This document shows, piece after piece, positions 57,762 to 64,000 of a stretch of DNA of 64,000 nucleotides. Under the pieces are notes generated by a model. It had not been told where the DNA came from and did no database searches. It saw nothing but the letters and a program-made list of their open reading frames with translations. A program made the translations under genes and the position numbers. The first letter of the stretch is position 1, and every line of letters begins with the position of its first letter. The stretch covers positions 62,001 through 126,000 of the forward strand of contig NZ_BCTQ01000012.1 in assembly GCF_001571365.1 (NCBI RefSeq), read 5' to 3'. This DNA is from Achromobacter denitrificans NBRC 15125. GTDB lineage: Bacteria > Pseudomonadota > Gammaproteobacteria > Burkholderiales > Burkholderiaceae_B.

Positions 57762-59159
57762 ATGCTTGCCATGCCCAAGCCCCCTTCACAGCGCGCCCTG
57801 CTCTGGGTCGTCGCGGCCTGCTTTTTCATGCAGACGCTGGACACTACGATCGTCAATACCGCCTTGCCGGCGATGGCCCGCAGCCTGGGCGAAGAGGCGC
57901 TGGCGCTCAAGCCCGTGGTGGTGGCCTACACCTTGACCATGGCCATGCTGACGCCCGCATCGGGCTGGCTGGCCGACCGCTACGGCACGCGGCGCGTCTA
58001 CCTGGCCGCGATCCTGGTCTTCGCCCTGGGTTCGGTATTCTGCGCGCTGGCGCAGACGCTGACGCAGCTCACCATCGCCCGCGTCGTGCAGGGCGTGGGC
58101 GGCTCCATGCTGTTGCCGATCGGCCGGCTGGCAGTGTTGCGCACGGTGCCGGGGGATCAGTACATCTCGGCCCTGGCCTTCGTTTCCATCGCGGGGCAGG
58201 TCGGGCCGATCTTCGGGCCGACGCTGGGCGGCCTGCTGGTGCAGGCGGCGAGCTGGCACTGGATTTTCATGATCAACGTGCCCATCGGCATCGCCGGCCT
58301 GTTCGCCGTCCGGCGCTATCTGCCCGAGGATGCCTTGAGCGACGTGGCGCCTTTCGATGTGCTGGGCTGCGGCCTGCTGTCCCTGTGCATGGTGGCTTTT
58401 TCGCTCGCGCTGGACCTGCCTGCCGGCGAAGGCCGCCTGGGCGGGTCGGCCGCGCTGTTCGCGCTGAGCGCCCTGACCGTGCTTCTCTACGTGCTGCATG
58501 CCAGGCGGCGCGAGAACCCGCTGTTCCAGCTGCGCCTGTTCGGCGAGCCCAATTTCAGCGTGGGGCTTGCGGGCAATCTGGTGTGCCGGATAGGCAGCAG
58601 CGCCGTGCCGTTCCTGTTGCCGCTGCTCCTGCAGCTGCAGCTGGGCTATACGCCCCTGCAATCCGGCCTGATGATGCTGCCCGCGGCCATCGCCGGAACG
58701 GTGTCCAAGCCCTGGATCGCGCCGCTGGTGCGCCGTTTCGGCTACGACGCGTTCCTGCTGGTGAACACGGTGCTGGTGGGCGCTTCCATCATGTCGTTCG
58801 CCGCCATCGCTCCCGGCTGGCCGCTCGGCCTGCAAGTGGCGCAACTCGCGCTTTTCGGGGCGACCAATTCCATGCAGTTCGCCGCCATGAACAGCGTCAC
58901 GCTAAAGGGCCTGAACAAGCGGGACGCGGCCAGCGGCAACAGCCTGTTCTCGATGGTTCAGATGCTGGCTATCGGCCTGGGTGTCACCATAGGCGGTGGG
59001 CTGGTGGGCCTGTTTTCCGCCGAGGGCCGCGCGGCTCTGGGCTGGGCGTTCTCGCTGAGCTTTCTCTGCGTGGGCGCGATTACGCTGCTGTCGGCCTGGA
59101 TCTTCCGGCGCCTGGACATGACGGGCCTGCGAGCGGCGGGCGGGAAGGCGGCTGGATAG
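57762..59159 (+). CDS. MFS drug:H+ antiporter-2 family transporter
   Basis: A 465-residue transporter with about 14 hydrophobic segments. It has the motif GWLADRYGTRRVYL (family motif A) and the DHA2-type start FMQTLDTTIVNTALPAMA. ATG 57762 and 57771 are both possible. It is the last gene of the cluster's strand run and may export a pathway intermediate or be unrelated. A 392-base gap follows. Confidence 0.88.
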   Translation: MLAMPKPPSQRALLWVVAACFFMQTLDTTIVNTALPAMARSLGEEALALKPVVVAYTLTMAMLTPASGWLADRYGTRRVYLAAILVFALGSVFCALAQTLTQLTIARVVQGVGGSMLLPIGRLAVLRTVPGDQYISALAFVSIAGQVGPIFGPTLGGLLVQAASWHWIFMINVPIGIAGLFAVRRYLPEDALSDVAPFDVLGCGLLSLCMVAFSLALDLPAGEGRLGGSAALFALSALTVLLYVLHARRRENPLFQLRLFGEPNFSVGLAGNLVCRIGSSAVPFLLPLLLQLQLGYTPLQSGLMMLPAAIAGTVSKPWIAPLVRRFGYDAFLLVNTVLVGASIMSFAAIAPGWPLGLQVAQLALFGATNSMQFAAMNSVTLKGLNKRDAASGNSLFSMVQMLAIGLGVTIGGGLVGLFSAEGRAALGWAFSLSFLCVGAITLLSAWIFRRLDMTGLRAAGGKAAG

Positions 59160-59551
59160 GCCTGATTCCCGACGCGTTTGTCCGGCGGTTTCACGGGAGG
59201 TGAGAGGGCGGCTGTGGTGATGTGGCAGCACGGTTGTGCCTACGCCTCCCCCAATACCGATGCGCCGCCGCAAACGCGGTCGCACAAATGGAAGAGCGCC
59301 CCAGCTCATGGTGAGTCTGAGGCGCTCCTGCCCGGCTTCGCACGCGATGGGTGTCAGACAGCCCGGCAACTCAAATCTACTGCTGGGTGGCAGGCTGGGC
59401 AATAGGGAAAACCCTGGAATATTAGAGGGTTACAAGATTTCTGCCCGTCAATGCGACGGCGACATTTTTGCCCGCCTCGGTATCCGCGAATTGTCGCTCC
59501 CGGCGGGGAATTCGACACTGAAGCCTACTTTCACTGTGTCGGAGAGCGGAT
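59160..59551. other. Gap between MFS gene and Tad-type locus
   Basis: 392 bases with no supported gene. A GAGCGCC/GGCGCTC inverted repeat (59295-59301, 59322-59328) lies near the MFS end, and an inverted repeat-like AATTGTCG/GAATTCGACA lies just upstream of the pilin gene. No clear promoter; a GG/GC pattern near 59390 is too short for a sigma-54 site. Confidence 0.5.
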
Positions 59552-59818
59552 ATGTCGGGGTATCGGAAACGTCAGTTGGGCCAGGGCATGACAGAGTACA
59601 TCGTGGTCGTGGCGCTGGTGGCCGTGGCGGCCATTGCGGTGTATCAGTACTTTGGCCAGGTGGTGCGGTCGCAGACCGCGGCCATGGCGCGTGAACTCGC
59701 CGGGGAAGACGGCGGCAACGAAGCGCGCGCGGCGCAGCAGGCGGCGAAAAAAGCGGCCGCGCAGACCAAGGCCCGTTCGCTCAAGTCCTTTACCGGCAAC
59801 GCCGCGGACGCGAAGTGA
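59552..59818 (+). CDS. Flp-like prepilin of a Tad-type locus
   Basis: An 88-residue protein with the Flp prepilin layout: a 10-residue basic leader ending G10, then QGMTEY with Glu at +5 and Tyr at +6 (G/xxxxEY), and a hydrophobic helix IVVVALVAVAAIAVYQYF. The C-terminal half is rich in Ala/Lys/Gln (AAQQAAKKAAAQTKAR), longer and more basic than most Flp pilins. It should be cut by TadV. It overlaps the next gene by 4 bases (GTGA). Confidence 0.85.
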   Translation: MSGYRKRQLGQGMTEYIVVVALVAVAAIAVYQYFGQVVRSQTAAMARELAGEDGGNEARAAQQAAKKAAAQTKARSLKSFTGNAADAK

Positions 59819-61233
59819 GCACGCCCGCAAGCGCGTCCTTGCATCGCCAGCATGGGCAGGCGCTGGCGCTGGGTCTGCTGATGGCGTCGGTCGCGGCCGC
59901 GTCCCTGATCGTCCTCTACAACCTGGGGCAGACCGTGGAGTCGCGGGCGCGGCTCACGCACGCCGCCGACGCCGCCGCCTACAGCGGCGCGCTGGAACAG
60001 GCGCGCGCGCTCAATGCGCTGGCCTATGTCAACCGCACGCAGATCGCTCACCAGGTCGCCATGGCGCACCTCGTCACGCTGGCGGCATCCGCGCAGTACG
60101 CGCGCACGATGCAGGCACAGCGTGCGCGCGGCAATCCGCCGGCGGGCCTGATCGCCATGCTGTTCGGGCCGGACATGGGGCTGGCCTATCAGGCGGCGCA
60201 AACCGTGCCCGGCGCCGAACAGCAGCTGGCAGCCGCATTCGGCCAGCACGACCGTATCGTCCGCCAGGTGCTGGAGGCCGCCGCGGCCGCCGCCGTCGCG
60301 GAACTTGCCGCGTCGCGCGAGCGCATCATGCGCAAGGTGCTGTCCGTCAATTTTCCGGAGGCGGTCGCCGGCAGCGCTCGCAAAGGCGCGTGGCGGCAAG
60401 GTCCGGTGCTGCGCGTGCTGTCGGACGGCTGGCCCGGCTACGTCGAACGCCGCCTCGCCACGCGCCAGGCCGGCCTTCGGCCCGCCGTCGAGCAGGCCGC
60501 GGGGCGCTACGGTTTTCTCGATAGCCGCAGCGCCACGCGCCGCAATGGTTGGATGGTCAGCCCGCGCTGCCCTTTGCATCGGCATGAACTGCGCCGCCGC
60601 GGATCCACCTGGCTCGGCCCCGACGGCCGCTGGGGTGCCCTGGACACGCAGTCCTACCATGCCCTGCGCTCGAACCGGTGGATCGGCTGCTACTACCGGG
60701 AATACGCCATGGGGTGGGGCACGGCGCAAGGCGAGAAAAGCCAGGCGCCGGAATGGGTGGATTACGTGGAGGAACCCCCTCTCGATTTCTCCCAGCAAGA
60801 CTTCTGGCGTTGGGTCGAACAGTCCACCTCGTGGGATATTTTCAGCGGCGCGACCAATCCCCTGGCCAACTCCTATGCCATGGCCGGCGCGCAGCGTTGG
60901 CCCGCCGGCGGTTTACCCGCGTATCGCGAGGTCGCGCTGGCGCGTCATCGCGACCCGCTGCGTTTCGCCGTGGCGGTCAGGCTCCCCGGCGCTGCCTTGA
61001 AAACCACGGACGCGGACGGCCCGGTCGCGGGGCCCATGGGCCGTTTCAGCTATGCGGCATTGGGCCGGTCCGGCAGCGTCCACGTGATGTCGGCCGCCGA
61101 AACCTACTTCGCCAGGCCCGAGCGCCGGGCCGATGGGCAGGGCGAGCTGGCCACGCTTTTCCGGCCGTATTGGCAGGCGCGATTGTCCGCCGTTACACCG
61201 CAGGAAGCGGCCCGGGCCAAGGAGGCGCCATGA
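59815..61233 (+). CDS. TadG-like pilus-locus protein
   Basis: A 472-residue protein from GTG 59815 (overlapping the pilin stop). A basic N-terminus HRQHGQ precedes a single hydrophobic helix ALALGLLMASVAAASLIVLY, then a TadE/G-like segment THAADAAAYSGALEQARALN. The large remaining periplasmic domain (Trp- and Arg-rich; DFSQQDFWRWVEQST near residue 325) is not recognisable. TadG proteins act with TadE in Flp pilus assembly. The +5 Glu is absent, so it is probably not a processed pilin. Confidence 0.78.
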   Translation: MSTPASASLHRQHGQALALGLLMASVAAASLIVLYNLGQTVESRARLTHAADAAAYSGALEQARALNALAYVNRTQIAHQVAMAHLVTLAASAQYARTMQAQRARGNPPAGLIAMLFGPDMGLAYQAAQTVPGAEQQLAAAFGQHDRIVRQVLEAAAAAAVAELAASRERIMRKVLSVNFPEAVAGSARKGAWRQGPVLRVLSDGWPGYVERRLATRQAGLRPAVEQAAGRYGFLDSRSATRRNGWMVSPRCPLHRHELRRRGSTWLGPDGRWGALDTQSYHALRSNRWIGCYYREYAMGWGTAQGEKSQAPEWVDYVEEPPLDFSQQDFWRWVEQSTSWDIFSGATNPLANSYAMAGAQRWPAGGLPAYREVALARHRDPLRFAVAVRLPGAALKTTDADGPVAGPMGRFSYAALGRSGSVHVMSAAETYFARPERRADGQGELATLFRPYWQARLSAVTPQEAARAKEAP

Positions 61234-61844
61234 GTCCGCTCGCGTCGCGGCAGCGCGGCCAGGCCGTGGTCGAAGCGCTGCTGATGCTGCCGCTGCTCGC
61301 CGTGCTGGCATGGGCGGTGGCGCGTATCGGCGGGCTGCAATTCTCGGCCCAGGAAATGGCGCAGGTCAGCCGCAAGGCCGTGATGGCCGCCGCCTTGGGG
61401 CAGCCGCTCGAAGACCTGGCCGCGATGAAGACGGGCACGACGCTGGCCGTCGGCGCCAGGCCGCTCGCCGGGGTGGCGCCACCGCGAGTGTCCGCCTTGC
61501 AGGATGCCTGGTTCGGCGCGGGCCTGCGGCTCTTGTCGGTGGAGGCCGGCGTGGCGCGCCAGGCGGGGCCGGAGCCCTTGCGCGTCACCCGCCAGACCCA
61601 CGTGGCCGGCGGCGCGGGGCATGCCTCTGGCGATGCCGACGCGCAGCGCCGCATCGCGCAGGCGCGGGAACCCTGGCGGCGGGCCGAAGCGGATTCGCTG
61701 GCCCAGGCCCGGCGCCTGGATCGTCTCATCGACAGGCTGGACGGCCCCTGGCGCCGGCCGCGGCTGTCGCTGGATTGGCTATCGGCCTGGAAAGACGTGG
61801 TGCCCGCCGACAGGCTGGGCGCGCGCGGGGAGCAACGCAAGTGA
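61230..61844 (+). CDS. TadE-like pseudopilin
   Basis: A 204-residue protein with RQRG10|QAVVEA, the TadE-type site with Glu at +5, and helix LLMLPLLAVLAWAVARI. The C-terminal part is Ala/Arg-rich and helical (AQARRLDRLIDRLDGPWRR). ATG 61230 lies in the stop of the TadG-like gene. It is likely to be processed by the TadV peptidase and to aid pilus assembly or stability. Confidence 0.8.
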   Translation: MSPLASRQRGQAVVEALLMLPLLAVLAWAVARIGGLQFSAQEMAQVSRKAVMAAALGQPLEDLAAMKTGTTLAVGARPLAGVAPPRVSALQDAWFGAGLRLLSVEAGVARQAGPEPLRVTRQTHVAGGAGHASGDADAQRRIAQAREPWRRAEADSLAQARRLDRLIDRLDGPWRRPRLSLDWLSAWKDVVPADRLGARGEQRK

Positions 61845-62608
61845 ATGCATCGCCTTCATCTCTTTCATCTTCTATGCGCGCAGGCCGCGCCGGCGCGTTG
61901 CCGGGCCGGCGTGCCCGGGCCGCCGCGCAGGCAGCGCCCCTGTGGCTGACCGGCGTGCTCGCGTGCCTGGCCGGCGCGTGGCCCGGCTCGGCCTGGGGCC
62001 AGGCGCTACCTGCGTCCGGGCAGGGCCCCGTCACGCTGGCGGCGCTGCGCCTTCCTCCCGGATCCCGGCATGAGCGGTTGGGAGAAAGCGTGTGGCTGCA
62101 CGGCATGCCGGCCCAGGTGCTGGTGTTCGACGCGCCCCAGGGCATCGCGGAACTGATCCGCTTTCTTTCCAACCAGCAGCCGGCGCTGGCCGACCTGAAT
62201 ATCCTGCCGGGCCAGGCGATCCTGTCCGGCCGGGTGGGGCACGAGCAATGGGTCGTCCAGATGGAAGCCCTGGGGCCGCGCCGCACGGTGGGCAGCGTTT
62301 CCTCGGCCAGTCCCGGAGCCTGGGCCGAGCGGCCCGGGCCGTCCTGGCTGCCCGCGGGCGGGCGGCTCAGGCTGGATATCGCCGTGCAGGACCAGGGCGC
62401 CACGGTCACGGAACGCATCTGGCAGTACGAGCTGCCGCCCGAGCGCGTGGCGCCGCGGCTGGAAGCGGGCCTGGAGCGCGACGGGTGGCGGCGCCCGCCG
62501 TCCCAGGACGGGCCGCCGTGGTGGACACGCGGGCAGGCGCGCCTGCGCATTTCCCTGGTGCCGCTGGAGGCGGGCAGCGGCTTGCTGGTCAGCGGGTGGG
62601 CGCCATGA
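61841..62608 (+). CDS. Unrecognised exported protein of the Tad-type locus
   Basis: A 255-residue protein from GTG 61841, coupled to the TadE-like gene (GTGA) and to cpaB (ATGA at 62605). An Arg-rich N-terminus and a hydrophobic signal (TGVLACLAGAWPGSAWGQALP, about residues 37-57) indicate export. The mature part contains repeated beta-strand patterns (HGMPAQVLVFDAP, LNILPGQAILSGRVG) and a final ISLVPLEAGSGLLVSGW. No family can be named. In canonical tad loci nothing of this kind stands between TadE and CpaB, so it may be a lineage-specific component. Confidence 0.72.
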   Translation: MNASPSSLSSSMRAGRAGALPGRRARAAAQAAPLWLTGVLACLAGAWPGSAWGQALPASGQGPVTLAALRLPPGSRHERLGESVWLHGMPAQVLVFDAPQGIAELIRFLSNQQPALADLNILPGQAILSGRVGHEQWVVQMEALGPRRTVGSVSSASPGAWAERPGPSWLPAGGRLRLDIAVQDQGATVTERIWQYELPPERVAPRLEAGLERDGWRRPPSQDGPPWWTRGQARLRISLVPLEAGSGLLVSGWAP

Positions 62609-63462
62609 GGGCCACGATCACCCAGGCCGCGCTGCGGCTGCGCCGAACCGGCGTGTATGCCTTGGCGTTGGCGGCCGGGCTGGTGTCCGCGTGGGCGGTG
62701 CGCGAGCATGTGCAGCAGCGGATCCAGGTGCTGGAGGCCGAGGCGCGCGTGCCCATGGTCAGTCGGCTGGTCGCCGCGTATGAATTGCCCGCGGGCACGC
62801 AACTCGACGAGTCGCATCTGGCGGTGCGCGACATCCCCGAGCAATGGGCCTCCCGCGCCAGCATCGATCCGCTGGACCTGGCGTCCGTGCTGGGCGCCAC
62901 CCTGCAGGCCGATGTCGCCAACGGCGAACCCTTGCTTCGCGCCCATCTGACGTTCAACGCGCCGGCACCGGCGCTTGCATCCCGCCTGCAGGCCGGGCAG
63001 CGCGCATTGACCGTGGCCGCCTCCGACCTGGGCGGACTCGGCGAGATGCTGCGCGTGGGCGACGCCATCGACATCTACGCGAGCTTCTCGCACCGGCAGC
63101 GGGAGCTGACGGTGCCGGTGCTGCAAGGCATGCGCGTGCTGGCCGTCGGCGGCGAGGCCGCCAGCGAAGGCCGCGGCGCCGGCAACATCACGCTGGCCGC
63201 CAGCCCCGACGAAGCCATGCGCTTCGTGGCGGCGCGCCAGGCCGGCGCGCTCACGGCCTTGCTGCGCCATCGCGATGACTCGGCGGCGGTCGGTCGCAAG
63301 GCGCAGAGCGATCTCGCTTCGCTGATCGGCCTGGATCCGGAGCCCAAGGCCGCGCCGGGCGTGGCCATCCTCTACGGCGACAGGCTGGATGGGGCCGAAG
63401 GCGCCGCCTGGCGCGATGCTTCCGGCGCGCGCCTTGCAGGCATCCAAGGGGAACGGCCATGA
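62605..63462 (+). CDS. cpaB: CpaB/RcpC-type Flp pilus assembly protein
   Basis: A 285-residue protein with an N-terminal membrane anchor (about residues 15-33, GVYALALAAGLVSAWAV), a SAF-like domain (VSRLVAAYELPAGTQLDESHL, residues about 52-90) and the later RcpC beta region (GDAIDIYASF, GNITLAASP). CpaB/RcpC is associated with the secretin. It overlaps the upstream unknown gene and the secretin gene by 4 bases each. Confidence 0.9.
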   Translation: MRATITQAALRLRRTGVYALALAAGLVSAWAVREHVQQRIQVLEAEARVPMVSRLVAAYELPAGTQLDESHLAVRDIPEQWASRASIDPLDLASVLGATLQADVANGEPLLRAHLTFNAPAPALASRLQAGQRALTVAASDLGGLGEMLRVGDAIDIYASFSHRQRELTVPVLQGMRVLAVGGEAASEGRGAGNITLAASPDEAMRFVAARQAGALTALLRHRDDSAAVGRKAQSDLASLIGLDPEPKAAPGVAILYGDRLDGAEGAAWRDASGARLAGIQGERP

Positions 63463-64000
63463 TCGCCCGCCTCGTTGCGCTGTTGCTGGCCGGCCTGGCG
63501 GCATGCCTGGCGGGCGTGTCGGCGCAGGCGGCCGAAGCGATCGAACTCCAGGTGGGCGAAACGCGGATCCTGTCGCATCCGGGCGTGCGGCGGGTGGCCA
63601 TCGGCAACGGCCAGGTGCTCGGGGCGGTGGCGGCCGAAGGCCGCGAAGTGGTGGTGTTCGCTCGCGCCGAGGGCGTGTCTTCGCTGCATGTCTGGACGGG
63701 GGCGGGCCGGCCCCAGGCCTACGAACTGCGGGTCGTGCCGGCCGGCGCGCCGCGCCTGCGGGCCGAGGTGCAGGCCCTGCTGGCGCGCATTCCGGGCGCG
63801 CGCAGCGCCGAGGTGGGCGGGCGCATCCTGATCGAGGGCGACGATCTCTCCGACGACGACCGCGCCCGGATCGCGGCCCTGGCCGAACGCTATCCGGCGG
63901 TGTTGGATTTCACCGGGCAGGTGGGCTGGGACCGCATGGTGCTGCTGGACGTGCAGGTCGTTGAGATTCCCACCTCCAGGTTGAGGGAGATGGGCGTGCG
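63459..64000 (+). CDS. cpaC: CpaC/RcpA-type secretin, N-terminal part (3' end outside window)
   Basis: The first 180 residues of a secretin: signal peptide (LVALLLAGLAACLAGVSAQA), then the N-terminal pilus-secretin domain with IELQVGETRILSHPGVRRVAIGNG and VVVFARAEGVSSLHVW, and a BON-like segment (LRAEVQALLARIPGARSAEVGGRILIEG). It ends at DVQVVEIPTSRLREMGV, the start of the secretin N1 repeat. The frame runs out of the window. It forms the outer-membrane pore for the Flp pilus. Confidence 0.88.
   Translation, partial: MIARLVALLLAGLAACLAGVSAQAAEAIELQVGETRILSHPGVRRVAIGNGQVLGAVAAEGREVVVFARAEGVSSLHVWTGAGRPQAYELRVVPAGAPRLRAEVQALLARIPGARSAEVGGRILIEGDDLSDDDRARIAALAERYPAVLDFTGQVGWDRMVLLDVQVVEIPTSRLREMGV

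Noticed and set aside
59385-59405. Sigma-54 type promoter upstream of the Flp-like pilin
   Set aside because: The GG and GC elements are 8 bases apart instead of 10.

Overview
The window is GC-rich chromosomal DNA from a beta-proteobacterium, most likely the Alcaligenaceae (Bordetella/Achromobacter group). This rests on gene order (ndk-rlmN-rodZ-ispG-hisS-yfgM-bamB-der-hisC-hfq-hflX-hflKC-hisZ-purA; rpsP-rimM-trmD; rpsU-dnaG-rpoD-tRNA), on a Bug-type solute-binding protein and on codon and base usage. No similarity search could be run, so the genus is inference. Layout: (1) 1-8628, an R64-type (type IVb, thin-pilus) locus pilL(partial)-N-O-P-Q-R-S-V, tightly overlapped, with no shufflon recombinase. 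(2) 8629-14486, housekeeping: alaS, a TusA-like sulfur carrier, a secreted two-repeat protein of unknown role, and rpsP-rimM-trmD. (3) 14569-18928, an XRE-cupin regulator with a palindrome touching its start codon, a polar amino-acid ABC transporter and a PuuB-like FAD amine oxidase, which reads as an uptake-and-oxidation unit for an amine or amino acid. (4) 18929-44157, a long conserved core: valS (minus strand), then ndk through purA, a phosphoribosyltransferase, and the macromolecular-synthesis operon rpsU-dnaG-rpoD ending in a CAU-anticodon tRNA and a strong terminator. 
(5) 44158-46330, an AT-richer stretch of unrecognised small genes lying against the tRNA 3' end, which looks like a small acquired island. 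(6) 46387-47475, a YdhR-like protein and a YSC84-type lipoprotein. (7) 47502-59159, a LysR-regulated catabolic cluster: Zn-ribbon/OB DUF35 protein, a thiolase-fold protein that lacks the nucleophilic cysteine, a two-subunit CoA-transferase, a three-part biotin-dependent acyl-CoA carboxylase (carboxyltransferase, biotin carboxylase, free 70-residue biotinyl protein), a Bug binding protein, an SDR/MaoC pair like the two halves of type-2 multifunctional beta-oxidation enzyme, and an MFS exporter. The cluster reads as a pathway that imports a carboxylic acid, activates it to a CoA thioester, carboxylates it, and shortens it by hydration, dehydrogenation and retro-aldol cleavage; the substrate is not identifiable from sequence. 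(8) 59552-64000, the start of a Tad/Flp-type locus: Flp-like pilin, TadG-like and TadE-like proteins, an unrecognised exported protein, CpaB/RcpC and the beginning of the secretin CpaC/RcpA, which runs off the window. 
The best candidates for something new are the unassigned protein at 61841-62608 inside the Tad locus, the cysteine-less thiolase/DUF35 plus carboxylase pathway, the Trp-Lys-Gly repeat linker in DnaG, the histone-H1/AT-hook-like tail of RpoD, and the tRNA-adjacent island. All of these are inferences from reading the sequence by eye.
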